DNA of 64,000 nt from a virus. Where the stretch lies: IMG/VR virus record IMGVR_UViG_3300034101_003081, positions 1-64,000 of that record; one strand, 5' to 3'. Under the pieces are notes generated by a model. It was not told the DNA's origin, did no database searches, and saw only the letters and a list, made by a program, of their open reading frames with translations. This document shows, piece after piece, positions 7,750 to 15,401 of the stretch (its first letter is position 1; every line of letters begins with the position of its first letter). A program made the translations under genes and the position numbers.

Positions 7750-8470
7750 CGCGGCCTTGGCTCCTTGTTACACTCCACTGAATAGGCTTTCCAGCCGACT
7801 CCTTCGTCCATTCATGCGAGCCGACCATCGTCTCGTGGATGCCGTCGATCGTTGTTGCCTGCGGGTAGGCGTAGAGCCCCATGTAAATAAGGTCGCCATC
7901 GCCCGTTTGCCTGGGAGTCTTGTGCCGGTGCCAAGTCTTGACCGACAGGCACGGGTTTACGATCCGAAATGCCTCCGCAATCGCCCACGCTGCGACTCCC
8001 TGGTCGCAGGCTTGGATACCGAGCGGAATATCCGGCGCGCTTCGCACTTTGTCCGTTGCGATGAACGCCCAGACGTCCTGCGATCCTGCGAAGAAACAAA
8101 AGTCGTCGTAGTGCTGCTTCTGCGCGAAAGTCGTCGTTTTCGGGACGTGCAGAACGTGCCCGATCATGCGTGGCGATACAGGACTATCCCATCGCGTGAG
8201 CGCCACGAACGTCGAATCGTCAACGTGCGGCTCTAGCAGGCGAATCGTCTCGTCAAAGATGATGTCCGTGTTGGCGACAACGCAGAGTTGGCCGGGCCAT
8301 TTATCAGCGCAGAGCGAAAACAACTCCTTGTATGTCTTCGTCTTGTCGCGTGCATCAACGTAGTGGACGTCTCGAAACAAGCCGCTCGACTCATTCGCTT
8401 CTCGGCATTCCAGAATCTCAACTCGCCGCTCTTTGCTGCTGGGGTTCCACCACTGGGATAAGAGATTCAT
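7733..8470 (-). CDS. Putative glycosyltransferase-like protein
   Basis: A 245-residue protein, start at ATG 8470 (ATGA overlap). CVVANTDIIFDETI near residue 65 could be the acidic sugar-nucleotide motif, and VKTWHRHKTPRQTG lies near the C-terminus. The overall pattern resembles small transferases found beside GT2 enzymes. Assignment rests on the motif and on the neighbours. Confidence 0.55.
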   Translation of the reverse strand: MNLLSQWWNPSSKERRVEILECREANESSGLFRDVHYVDARDKTKTYKELFSLCADKWPGQLCVVANTDIIFDETIRLLEPHVDDSTFVALTRWDSPVSPRMIGHVLHVPKTTTFAQKQHYDDFCFFAGSQDVWAFIATDKVRSAPDIPLGIQACDQGVAAWAIAEAFRIVNPCLSVKTWHRHKTPRQTGDGDLIYMGLYAYPQATTIDGIHETMVGSHEWTKESAGKPIQWSVTRSQGRDADHS

Positions 8471-9381
8471 GCGATCGCGCCTCTCGCTTTTGTGATCATG
8501 GCCGCCCACGCGGCGCGACACTCCCTGTACGACTCAAAAAACTCTTTGGCATCCGGCGGCATTGGCTTCCCTGCCCAGAGCCGTTCGTTGAGTCCAATTC
8601 CGTAGGCCTCTGCTCGAAGGTTCGCATACACATTAGACAGCCGAGTATGCACGCAGGACGAGAAGCCTGTGACCATCGCAGCGTTGATTTTTGACAAGTC
8701 CTTGACGAGTTCGACACCCATCCAGATGTCGTCAAACCGTTCTGCCCCTGGGAGCCACTTGGCTGGGCACCAGAGCATGTACGGCATTGCTTCCACACGA
8801 AACGCGAGGTTCATGCCGCAGACGGGAAAGAACACGCCGCGAGGGACTGGCCCGGAGTAGAACGCGACCTCCGGAGAGTTGCCAATCACGAGTTGCGTCG
8901 GCGCGTCAAGGTCTGGAATGTTCTTCCACACGCCGTGGCTAACAAACACTGGCGACTCGTCGCGTACTCCATACGGAAATCCTCGCATGTGAGGGCCACG
9001 CATGACGCTTGACATCCACGACGTGTGCGTACGGCGAGAGAGAGCAGCAATGTGGTCGCCGATCGTGTCGCCGTCTGGTGCGACGTCGTCGTCAAGGGTG
9101 ACGACATACCGCACTTCAGGCAGACTCCTGGCGATGTACGCGAACCCAAGACACCGGCAGGCCGGAGACTTGCGGGCCACGATGCCGCAGTTCTTTCCAA
9201 GCACAGAAGCCTCGTCCCCGACGGCGCCTTTTCCCAGGACGTGAATCTCTCCTGCGTCCGTGTCGTCTCGCACAACCACAACCGTAGCGTCGTGCTGGGA
9301 GAATTGCTCTCGCCACGAGGCGCAGAACGCTTCGAGTTGTTCAGGCCTGCACGTCGGAACGACAACGGCAATTTGGCTCAC
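8467..9381 (-). CDS. Reversibly-glycosylated-polypeptide-like GT (GT75-like)
   Basis: A 304-residue protein starting IAVVVPTCRPEQLEAF. VRYVVTLDDDVAPDGDTIG near residue 95 and the late RFDDIWMGVEL segment are hallmarks of the RGP/UDP-arabinopyranose mutase family, which otherwise acts on UDP-sugars in plants and some bacteria. It is coupled to its neighbours by ATGA overlaps. It may transfer a sugar or rearrange a UDP-sugar; the family is reasonably clear, the activity is not. Confidence 0.7.
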   Translation of the reverse strand: MSQIAVVVPTCRPEQLEAFCASWREQFSQHDATVVVVRDDTDAGEIHVLGKGAVGDEASVLGKNCGIVARKSPACRCLGFAYIARSLPEVRYVVTLDDDVAPDGDTIGDHIAALSRRTHTSWMSSVMRGPHMRGFPYGVRDESPVFVSHGVWKNIPDLDAPTQLVIGNSPEVAFYSGPVPRGVFFPVCGMNLAFRVEAMPYMLWCPAKWLPGAERFDDIWMGVELVKDLSKINAAMVTGFSSCVHTRLSNVYANLRAEAYGIGLNERLWAGKPMPPDAKEFFESYRECRAAWAAMITKARGAIA

Positions 9382-9956
9382 GACGGCTCCCCTTTGCTGT
9401 AGATGGTGGGCCAGAGTCGCTCAAAGCAATGCGCGACCCTCCAGTCTTCGGTCGCCGAGATGTCTGTCGCCATCGCCCACCACGCTGCACTGCGGCTGGA
9501 AACGTACTCTCCGGAGACAACCATTTGGGCTCCAGCAGAAAACGCTAGCGACCGCGGGCATGCCCCTCGCAGCCCAAGTCTCGCCCACACGTTACGCAGG
9601 CCCAAGTCCTCTGGAGTGTGCGGATGACCGTTCCATGACGTGTCGAAGTGAAACCCAAGCCAGCCGACGCGATCTCGCCTGAGCATGACGGCTTCGGCTA
9701 TCTCGACGAGCCCGATGCAGTGGTCGAACGGGTTGCCCTGCAAGTAGATCGTGTAGTCGCACGGCAAAACGGAGGAGTTATGGAAGCAAAACGTCTCTGC
9801 CTCCCTACCGATGTTCGGCCTGTCAACGACCGTTGCGCCAAAGCATTCCTTAATGCTGGAGCCTTTGTTGTAGATCACAACATCCCAGTCTCGTGGCAGC
9901 ATGCGGACCCACCCAATAGGCTCTGCGTGCCTCGCGATGACAACTCTGACGTTCAT
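9378..9956 (-). CDS. DUF3431-family protein
   Basis: A 192-residue protein. VVIARHAEPIGWVRMLP, VVIYNKGSS, RPNIGREAETF and YTIYLQGNPFDH match the DUF3431 pattern, a family that occurs with glycosyltransferases in polysaccharide clusters. It is coupled to both neighbours. It is probably a sugar-transfer or glycan-modifying enzyme of the cassette. Confidence 0.75.
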   Translation of the reverse strand: MNVRVVIARHAEPIGWVRMLPRDWDVVIYNKGSSIKECFGATVVDRPNIGREAETFCFHNSSVLPCDYTIYLQGNPFDHCIGLVEIAEAVMLRRDRVGWLGFHFDTSWNGHPHTPEDLGLRNVWARLGLRGACPRSLAFSAGAQMVVSGEYVSSRSAAWWAMATDISATEDWRVAHCFERLWPTIYSKGEPS

Positions 9957-10558
9957 TCAGTCGGCAGCCCAATCGCCCAGCAGTGACCAGGGTGCGCCGT
10001 GCCAGACGGGTGCGGCACCCGCCGCACAGACTTACCGAGCGACGTCAACTCGGCCTCCACGGCGTCGTACGTGTTGTGGCACTCGACCACAAACACCGTG
10101 CGAGACCAGTTCCCATCACGACTGCACGCCGACAGGATGTCGGCCTCGACTCCTTCGACGTCGATCTTCACAAAGTCAGCCCCGCCTGGGGCGATGCTGT
10201 CCAGTGTCCGACACGGCACGAGCCGCTCCTCAATCGCCGGGGCTGGAGCGCACGCCCCAGCCCCGATCGGATGCGTCTCAAGGAGCGAGTTCTGGTCAGG
10301 GCTCGGCCTCATGTAGAGGGTCACGAAGCCGTCGACCTTCCACGCCGCTGCCGTGACGACCTCGACGCCGTCCGCTGCTTTTTGAGCCAGCGGATTCCGA
10401 TCGTCTGGCTCAACGGCGATCACTTTCGCAAAAGCCAGGGCCAACTCGCAGGCCCAGTCACCACGGTTGGCCCCAATGTCGAGGGCCAGTTGCCGCTCGC
10501 CAAGGCCTGCGATCGCCTGACCAACTGCATCAATCAGCCATGTCTCTTCGATTGGCAC
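9953..10558 (-). CDS. FkbM-family methyltransferase
   Basis: A 201-residue SAM-dependent methyltransferase. ALDIGANRGDWACEL is the SAM-binding motif, VIAVEPDDRN the second strand, and ADFVKIDVEGVEADIL the FkbM signature. FkbM enzymes often O-methylate sugars, which suits its place at the head of the glycan cassette. Start is GTG 10558 after AAGGG. Confidence 0.85.
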   Translation of the reverse strand: MPIEETWLIDAVGQAIAGLGERQLALDIGANRGDWACELALAFAKVIAVEPDDRNPLAQKAADGVEVVTAAAWKVDGFVTLYMRPSPDQNSLLETHPIGAGACAPAPAIEERLVPCRTLDSIAPGGADFVKIDVEGVEADILSACSRDGNWSRTVFVVECHNTYDAVEAELTSLGKSVRRVPHPSGTAHPGHCWAIGLPTE

Positions 10559-10561
10559 TCG

Positions 10562-10900
10562 CTATACCCTTGAGTAAGAAGCAGCCTCGCTCGTACCGAA
10601 GATGGCCGCCGTCTCGATGCGAGGAAACTCGTACCGAATACGACGCTTGCCCATCCACCGTCGCTCGCATTCCGCGTCACTCCAAGAGTCGCGAATGACC
10701 TTGGCTCGCTCTGCGATCTGCTCTGGAGTCGGATCGTCCTCTCCTGGGCCGTCATGCAACTCTGCGAGTTCCATCTTTCCAGGCAGGCCGCACCGCCTGG
10801 CGAGCGAGTAGACAGCCTGAATCGTCATCGAGTGCTTCGCTGCAATGTCCGTTACCTTCATGGTCGTCCAGACTTGCACCAGTTCGCTTTTCTGGATCAT
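10562..10900 (-). CDS. HTH DNA-binding protein (GcrA-like), copy 2
   Basis: A 112-residue protein from ATG 10900 with a good AAGGAG site. The N-terminal HTH is VTDIAAKHSMTIQAVYSLARRCGLP; the C-terminal half (ERAKVIRDSWSDAECERRWMG) matches copy 1 at 5172-5594. The two copies flank the glycan cassette. Confidence 0.65.
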   Translation of the reverse strand: MIQKSELVQVWTTMKVTDIAAKHSMTIQAVYSLARRCGLPGKMELAELHDGPGEDDPTPEQIAERAKVIRDSWSDAECERRWMGKRRIRYEFPRIETAAIFGTSEAASYSRV

Positions 10901-10944
10901 CGTCGGCTCTCCTTTTGGTGTGATTGGTTCTGTCGAATGGCCCA

Positions 10945-10978
10945 CCCCGCGAGTTCGGCCGATCCGATGCTCGCGGGG
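10945..10978 (-). other. Strong stem-loop after the CAP gene
   Basis: Perfect 9-bp stem CCCCGCGAG/CTCGCGGGG with a 16-base loop. It lies between the CAP-domain gene and the HTH gene. There is no T tract after it on the coding strand, so a classic intrinsic terminator is not shown; an RNA end or a processing site is possible. Confidence 0.5.
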
Positions 10979-10999
10979 CGGGACCACCGGAGGGGCTTG

Positions 11000-11413
11000 T
11001 CACGGAGCGAACTGCTGCACCCAGTACGCTCGACCGTCTGGACCGATGAACCCAGCCACGCCGATGCGGCGATAGCCACGGTTCAGGATGTTGGCGCGAT
11101 GCCCAGGAGACGCCAGCCACACTTCGACGGCTTCGGCTGCCGTCGGCTGGCCAGTGGCGACGTTCTCAGCAACGCGATCTGCGCTGTGCCGCAGCGACAT
11201 TTCGCGAGCCATCCTGCGGGCGTGCCGCCTCGCCGACGACATGAGTCCGCAGTCGACGACGAGAACAGGAGCGCCGTTGCTTGCGCGTGCTTCGTTTGTC
11301 TTGGACACGACCTGGGCTTCACCTGGCGTGAGGACGCTGCACGTCCCGTCGTTTGCGACAGCCGTCGCAGCGAACATGGTCAAGAGCAGAAAGATCGCGG
11401 TGCGTGTATCCAT
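11000..11413 (-). CDS. Secreted CAP-domain (SCP/PR1, YkwD-like) protein
   Basis: A 137-residue protein with a signal peptide (TAIFLLLTMFAATAVA) and one CAP domain. The conserved His and Glu are seen in MSLRHSADRVAENVA, and WLASPGHRANILN and YWVQQFAP close the domain. CAP proteins are exported; their role in phages is not settled (adhesion, sterol or envelope binding). Start ATG 11413 follows GAGG. Confidence 0.85.
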   Translation of the reverse strand: MDTRTAIFLLLTMFAATAVANDGTCSVLTPGEAQVVSKTNEARASNGAPVLVVDCGLMSSARRHARRMAREMSLRHSADRVAENVATGQPTAAEAVEVWLASPGHRANILNRGYRRIGVAGFIGPDGRAYWVQQFAP

Positions 11414-11427
11414 ACAACTACCTCGCG

Positions 11428-11835
11428 TTAGGAGTTCTCGAACCAGTCGTCGCCGTGACGCTCGAAGAGACGAACATCCCGACAGCCGACGCTGCGTGCA
11501 ATCGTGACGCAGTACGGTGCAAACACGGCCAGCGGCAGTTGCGGATTGATCGAGCCGTCTGCGACCAGCATCGCAGCGGCCAGGCGAGCGATGCCGCGAC
11601 GCCGATGTGATTCGAGCGTGAACCCTTCGAGGGTCTGCCACGATCGCCACTCGTGCGTTGCTGCCCACGCTACGATCCTCCATGACCCGTCCCGCACAAT
11701 CGCGATCGGTGTCGTCGACCCGAGTCGACTCTGAACCTCTCGCTGGAACTGGCTTCCGTGCTTCGTCAGGCTCGCGACTATCGCCCTTGCGTCGAGGTCA
11801 GAGAGCCTTCCGACGGCCGTGGTTATCGCTTCCAT
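11428..11835 (-). CDS. GNAT-like acetyltransferase
   Basis: A 135-residue protein. FTLESHRRRGIARLAAAMLV looks like the acetyl-CoA binding motif (RxxGxA) with the following helix, preceded by two strands (PIAIVRDGSWRIVAWAA). Start at ATG 11835 after AGAGAGA. Phage GNATs are often small and modify host proteins or toxins; the target here is unknown. Confidence 0.6.
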   Translation of the reverse strand: MEAITTAVGRLSDLDARAIVASLTKHGSQFQREVQSRLGSTTPIAIVRDGSWRIVAWAATHEWRSWQTLEGFTLESHRRRGIARLAAAMLVADGSINPQLPLAVFAPYCVTIARSVGCRDVRLFERHGDDWFENS

Positions 11836-11858
11836 ACTTCTCTCTGTCAATGGCTTTT

Positions 11859-12134
11859 TCAGTTCGTCGTGATCACAAAAATCGGCAGGTCTCGGCCAAC
11901 CAACTCAGGCACCGTGTGTTCGCTGAGGTAGTCCACTGCTTGCTCGTGCGAGAGCCCCTTGTTCGCCATGACGATCTCGACGCATGCCTCGTAGTCGTAG
12001 ACTGCGACTGGCCTGACTCCAGACGAATGGCCGATGTAGGCTTCCGAAAGACCCTTGGCAACGAGGGCTTTTGGGTTGACCGCCAGCAACTCTTGATACA
12101 CTTCACGCTCTTCCGGCCTTCTGGCGGCGATCAT
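11859..12134 (-). CDS. Conserved phage protein, paralogue of 13903-14391
   Basis: A 91-residue protein. NPKALVAKGLSEAYIGHSS, AVYDYEACVEIVMANKGLS and a final VGRDLPIFV are matched position by position in the C-terminal half of the gene at 13903-14391. Such a domain is frequent in GC-rich phages; its function is unknown. It has its own AAGGAAGG site. Confidence 0.65.
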   Translation of the reverse strand: MIAARRPEEREVYQELLAVNPKALVAKGLSEAYIGHSSGVRPVAVYDYEACVEIVMANKGLSHEQAVDYLSEHTVPELVGRDLPIFVITTN

Positions 12135-12261
12135 GCTGCCTTCCTTTTGGTCTAATGACTTTCCGCCAGACTCCGTCGACGAGAACCAACTCGTAGACCG
12201 GCTTCCGAGACGGCTTTTCTGGCTCTGGCGGCCAGTTTTTTCTCGAAGTTATGCTTCCCAT
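12103..12261 (-). CDS. Very small protein (52 aa), tentative
   Basis: ATG at 12261 lies within the last codons of the VRR-NUC gene, and the frame stays open for 52 residues (GSITSRKNWPPEPEKP, YELVLVDGVWRKVIRP). It fills a gap that otherwise has no gene and overlaps the next gene by 32 bp. It is basic. Coding status rests on fit and composition only. Confidence 0.4.
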   Translation of the reverse strand: MGSITSRKNWPPEPEKPSRKPVYELVLVDGVWRKVIRPKGRQHDRRQKAGRA

Positions 12262-12539
12262 ACTGAGTCGAGAACCTTCTGGGCTTCTTCTTTACTCGTG
12301 ACGACCTCGGCAACGGCGCCGGCTTGTTCACGAATCTCTTGCATGACGTGCTGCTGGAGCGGCGTCGGCTTCTTGCCGGGCTGTTTGACCTCAAGAAACA
12401 CGGCCCGGCCAGCCTTGACGCAGAGCAAGTCTGGGATGCCGGCTCGCTGAAACGCGCCACCGGCGATCTTGAACGTCCACCAGCCATGAGACTTGGCAGA
12501 CTTGACGATAGACTTGGTGATCGCAGTCTCAAGGGGCAT
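12249..12539 (-). CDS. VRR-NUC domain nuclease
   Basis: A 96-residue minimal VRR-NUC protein: GIPDLLCVKAGRAVFLEVK is the PD...ExK core, with TPLQQHVMQEI after it. Such single-domain proteins are seen in phages as Holliday-junction or structure-specific nucleases. Start ATG 12539 after GGGAGG; the C-terminus ends at SVWEA. Confidence 0.85.
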   Translation of the reverse strand: MPLETAITKSIVKSAKSHGWWTFKIAGGAFQRAGIPDLLCVKAGRAVFLEVKQPGKKPTPLQQHVMQEIREQAGAVAEVVTSKEEAQKVLDSVWEA

Positions 12540-13044
12540 TTCTTTTAGCCTCCCAGGCGCGAGCCACCCCTTTGCTGATCTTTTCTCGGATTTCAGGAGA
12601 ATGAGTCCTGCCGAGCATTGTCTGCCGTAACTTCTCTCTCGCACTTAACGAAAGAGGCTTGCCAGTCCTGGCTTGCCGAATCTTCTCCCTGGTCTGCTCA
12701 GAGTGAGGCTGCCCTGTGCGGTATTCTCTGATCTTCTGGCGAGACTCTTCGCTTTGGCGATAGCCAGTTCCGCCAAGCCCGCCGTGCTTGATGTTGTAGG
12801 TCGCCGTAGAAGAGACCCACAACTCCGACACGAGTTCCTTCTCTTTGGCGTAGGCCTTCTCGGCAGTCCTGAAAACAAAGAGCGTGCGTCTCTCGAACGC
12901 ATCTCGGCCGTGCTTGGCAACTGCGGCCTCAAGAATCGCGCCGCTGCCTAAGTATCCGTCGAACTCAGTTCCACTCTGACGGTGGACGCCGATGTACTTC
13001 TTGCCGTTGACCTTGTTGATGGTCTCGTAGACGATCCAGGGCAC
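12529..13044 (-). CDS. GIY-YIG endonuclease with NUMOD3-type repeats
   Basis: A 171-residue protein. IVYETINKVNGKKYIGVH is the GIY-YIG core, with the catalytic Arg and Glu regions following. Residues ~95-160 hold three SxExREKIR-type NUMOD3 modules that contact DNA. The architecture is that of a free-standing homing endonuclease, and no intron is visible. The GTG start at 13044 follows AGGA. It overlaps the VRR-NUC gene by 11 bp. Confidence 0.85.
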   Translation of the reverse strand: MPWIVYETINKVNGKKYIGVHRQSGTEFDGYLGSGAILEAAVAKHGRDAFERRTLFVFRTAEKAYAKEKELVSELWVSSTATYNIKHGGLGGTGYRQSEESRQKIREYRTGQPHSEQTREKIRQARTGKPLSLSAREKLRQTMLGRTHSPEIREKISKGVARAWEAKRNAP

Positions 13045-13092
13045 GAATCAGTCCTCGCGGGTTCCCCTCCGCGAATGACGATGCGACGCTTT

Positions 13093-13887
13093 TTACGTTC
13101 CAATCCTGTATTGAGGCGCACACCACTCGTGATACCAGTCAAGCGGTTCGCTCATCGCAAACATCTTCGCCCACTCTTTTAGGTAGAAGTTTGCAGTAGA
13201 CTCTGACTCGATAATTACGGCATTTTCTCTACTGCGAGTTCCGTTGGAGGTCGGGTTGAACGATCCGGTCCATACGGAGTACGGCTCAAAGCAGTGCGAC
13301 ATCGACCGATCGTCGAAGTGGCACTTGCAGGCTACGGCAAACTTGTGGTGCATTCGAGGCACCGCCACCTTGCGACTTGCGATTGAGAGCCCCGCACAGC
13401 GAACAGCGTCCACTGCGTCGTCCCATGATGTTGACAGACTGCTTGCAATTGAAGGGAGACTGTGTCGATATACTCCGCATCGCAGTCGACCGTACGCAGC
13501 GCGAAGTTCTGCGTTCGACTGTGGCGAATGGCCGCTGTCCGGTCGCAGAAAGTCTTCTTTTTGGACAATGACTTGGCACCCTTTTTCGAGGCCAGCAAGG
13601 GCGTCAAGAACATTGCGGTTTGTCAGCCACGCAAAGCAGCAAAATACAAAGTCAGCCTTGCGAATCCAATCTGCCATTTCATGCTCAAGGTTTCCCGTCA
13701 AAGTCGAGAAACTCTTGATGTCTTCATGGCGTTGAACTTGACAGCCATCGCCGCTCGCGTTGATCGGGACATCGTCGCCGTCTGCGTTGTGTATCGAGGC
13801 TGCGTTCCAGTTGAAAGCCCCCCCAAGCGACTCGTGTTTCTTGTAATACTCAAACCCGACGGACAGCCAAGGCGGTTGGTTTCTCAT
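13093..13887 (-). CDS. PLD-like (HKD) nuclease
   Basis: A 264-residue protein. RMHHKFAVACKCHFDD carries the HxK part of the phospholipase-D motif, and VWTGSFNPTSNGTRSRENA is the strand and loop that follow it. Only one HKD motif is present, as in Nuc-type nucleases that dimerise. Residues ~70-115 form a Rossmann-like part with KGCQVIVQKEDF. Cys-rich. A DNA-degrading or anti-host nuclease is likely. Confidence 0.7.
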   Translation of the reverse strand: MRNQPPWLSVGFEYYKKHESLGGAFNWNAASIHNADGDDVPINASGDGCQVQRHEDIKSFSTLTGNLEHEMADWIRKADFVFCCFAWLTNRNVLDALAGLEKGCQVIVQKEDFLRPDSGHSPQSNAELRAAYGRLRCGVYRHSLPSIASSLSTSWDDAVDAVRCAGLSIASRKVAVPRMHHKFAVACKCHFDDRSMSHCFEPYSVWTGSFNPTSNGTRSRENAVIIESESTANFYLKEWAKMFAMSEPLDWYHEWCAPQYRIGT

Positions 13888-13902
13888 TGCTTACACTCCG
13901 TT

Positions 13903-14391
13903 TCAGATAAATAGAGGTCCGTTCTCTCCCACATACGCCCCGAGCGTATTGAGCGAGAAGAACTCTTCAGCCTCGTCCTCGGTCATGCCGTCACGCCTGA
14001 CGAGGATCGCGATGCACTTCTTCACGCTGTACACGGCGACGTGCGGGCGGTGATGGTTGCTCGTGTGCCCGATCAGGGCCCGCTCGAAGCCGTCGGCGAG
14101 GAGGGCGTCTGGATTGATCTCTGACAGGGCCTCGACGATCTCGTCGTATCGAGCAGCGTCTTCCGATAGAGGAGTCCAGCGGTCGTCGCCGTGGACGTCG
14201 CCCATCTCGGCCACGAACCCGTCTTCGCCGGGCATGGCTGGGGACGGGTTTGGAAGGAACATGTACCAAGTGCCGTCTTCGATCCAGCCTGCAAACACAC
14301 GGCTGCCGCCTTCTCGCAATCGCTGTGAGACGACCACGACTGCCTTTTCTGCCGGGACCTGCACGGACGCTGTAGTCCATGAGATGCTCAT
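13903..14391 (-). CDS. Conserved phage protein with the domain of 11859-12134
   Basis: A 162-residue protein. The N-terminal half has a short beta-rich segment (SRVFAGWIEDGTWYMFLP). The C-terminal half repeats the small domain of the gene at 11859-12134 (NPDALLADGFERALIGHTS, LGAYVGENGPLFI). Start at ATG 14391 overlaps the upstream stop (ATGA). Function unknown. Confidence 0.65.
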   Translation of the reverse strand: MSISWTTASVQVPAEKAVVVVSQRLREGGSRVFAGWIEDGTWYMFLPNPSPAMPGEDGFVAEMGDVHGDDRWTPLSEDAARYDEIVEALSEINPDALLADGFERALIGHTSNHHRPHVAVYSVKKCIAILVRRDGMTEDEAEEFFSLNTLGAYVGENGPLFI

Positions 14392-14870
14392 GCAATCACC
14401 CACGGCCGATGCAGCGATTCGAGTTCCACGTACTTCTCTGACTGATACGTGCCGACGAGAGACTTGATGACCTCTTCGGCTGAGATGAATCCGAGAATCT
14501 CGACCGTTCTGTACTCGGGATCAGCCGTCCTGGCGGCCCACACGATTTTTCCAGCGTCCTTGCATCGGACCTTGACCGCATTTCGCGTCCGGACTCTCCG
14601 GACCTCGATGTCGTCGCCAACGTCAGCCAGGTGCTTGTACTTGGCGTGATCGCGTCGAGCCCAGATACCAGCGTGCCAGTACTTGCCGGTGTATTTAGCA
14701 ACGGCAAGTTCGCAGATCGCCGCGGCAGGCTGGGCGTTGCGGTCTTCTTCCATGAGACTGCGGTCGTAGTAGTCCGCGTCGCCGACGCCCCAGTTAGCCG
14801 TGAAGCGGCCGATGCCTACGGCGAAGGCTCGCTCGTATTCCCAGGGCGTGAGAGTGATGGTGGGGTTCAT
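14388..14870 (-). CDS. Putative PD-(D/E)xK-like phage protein
   Basis: A 160-residue protein. AAICELAVAKYTGKYW, VGDDIEVRRVRTRNAVKVR and PEYRTVEILGFISAEE recall the layout of small restriction-like nuclease folds (helix with Glu, then acidic strand and ExR). The catalytic Lys is not certain. It is coupled to both neighbours (ATGA). Confidence 0.45.
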   Translation of the reverse strand: MNPTITLTPWEYERAFAVGIGRFTANWGVGDADYYDRSLMEEDRNAQPAAAICELAVAKYTGKYWHAGIWARRDHAKYKHLADVGDDIEVRRVRTRNAVKVRCKDAGKIVWAARTADPEYRTVEILGFISAEEVIKSLVGTYQSEKYVELESLHRPWVIA

Positions 14871-15388
14871 TTACCCATCGCGATCTTGAAAGATTCGGCC
14901 GCTCTCATCATCGCAAGAAGTTGCTTACTTGCTCGCGTAGGAATCCGATTCGTATCGCATCGCTCTTTGATCAAAGCAATAACTGCCAGTATCTCTTCTG
15001 CAAAGTCGCAGCACAGCATTGCGTCGCTGGCTGGAAATAGGTCGCTTCTCGTGATCTTTCCGGCTGGCTTATTTACGAGGCGACACCCGCCTTCTGCTCT
15101 GGCTCTGCACCAGAACTGCTCTCGCTCTCGCAGTTCCAGCATTGCGACGTCTTCTTCGATGACTTTGAACACTGGAACCAGTCGGCACTCGTAGAGTTCC
15201 TGCCTCCAGCGGTCGTATTCGACATTTGTTCCGAACGCCCACCCGAGAGTGGTGTGGTACTTTTTGCGATCCTCAACCCGCGTCGTGCATCCAACGTAGC
15301 GGCACTGCCCATTCCTTGGGTCGATGAGTTCGTACACCAGCCCGACCTTTGAGCCTTCTGCGTTTCTCTTGAATGGAGCGGTTGCCAT
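14867..15388 (-). CDS. GIY-YIG family nuclease
   Basis: A 173-residue protein. GLVYELIDPRNGQCRYVGCT is a GIY-YIG core, RVEDRKKYHTT and YRLVP-type strands follow, then a helix with Glu (ELREREQFWCRA). The C-terminal 60 residues are helical. It differs from the NUMOD3 protein at 12529, so two distinct GIY-YIG types occur within 3 kb. Start ATG 15388 after AAGGAG. Confidence 0.75.
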   Translation of the reverse strand: MATAPFKRNAEGSKVGLVYELIDPRNGQCRYVGCTTRVEDRKKYHTTLGWAFGTNVEYDRWRQELYECRLVPVFKVIEEDVAMLELREREQFWCRARAEGGCRLVNKPAGKITRSDLFPASDAMLCCDFAEEILAVIALIKERCDTNRIPTRASKQLLAMMRAAESFKIAMGK

Positions 15389-15401
15389 GCTTCTTCTCCT
15401 T

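Noticed and set aside
12152-12532. 126-residue Ser/Arg-rich minus frame over the VRR-NUC gene
   Set aside because: Composition is that of a shadow; the PD...ExK frame is clear.
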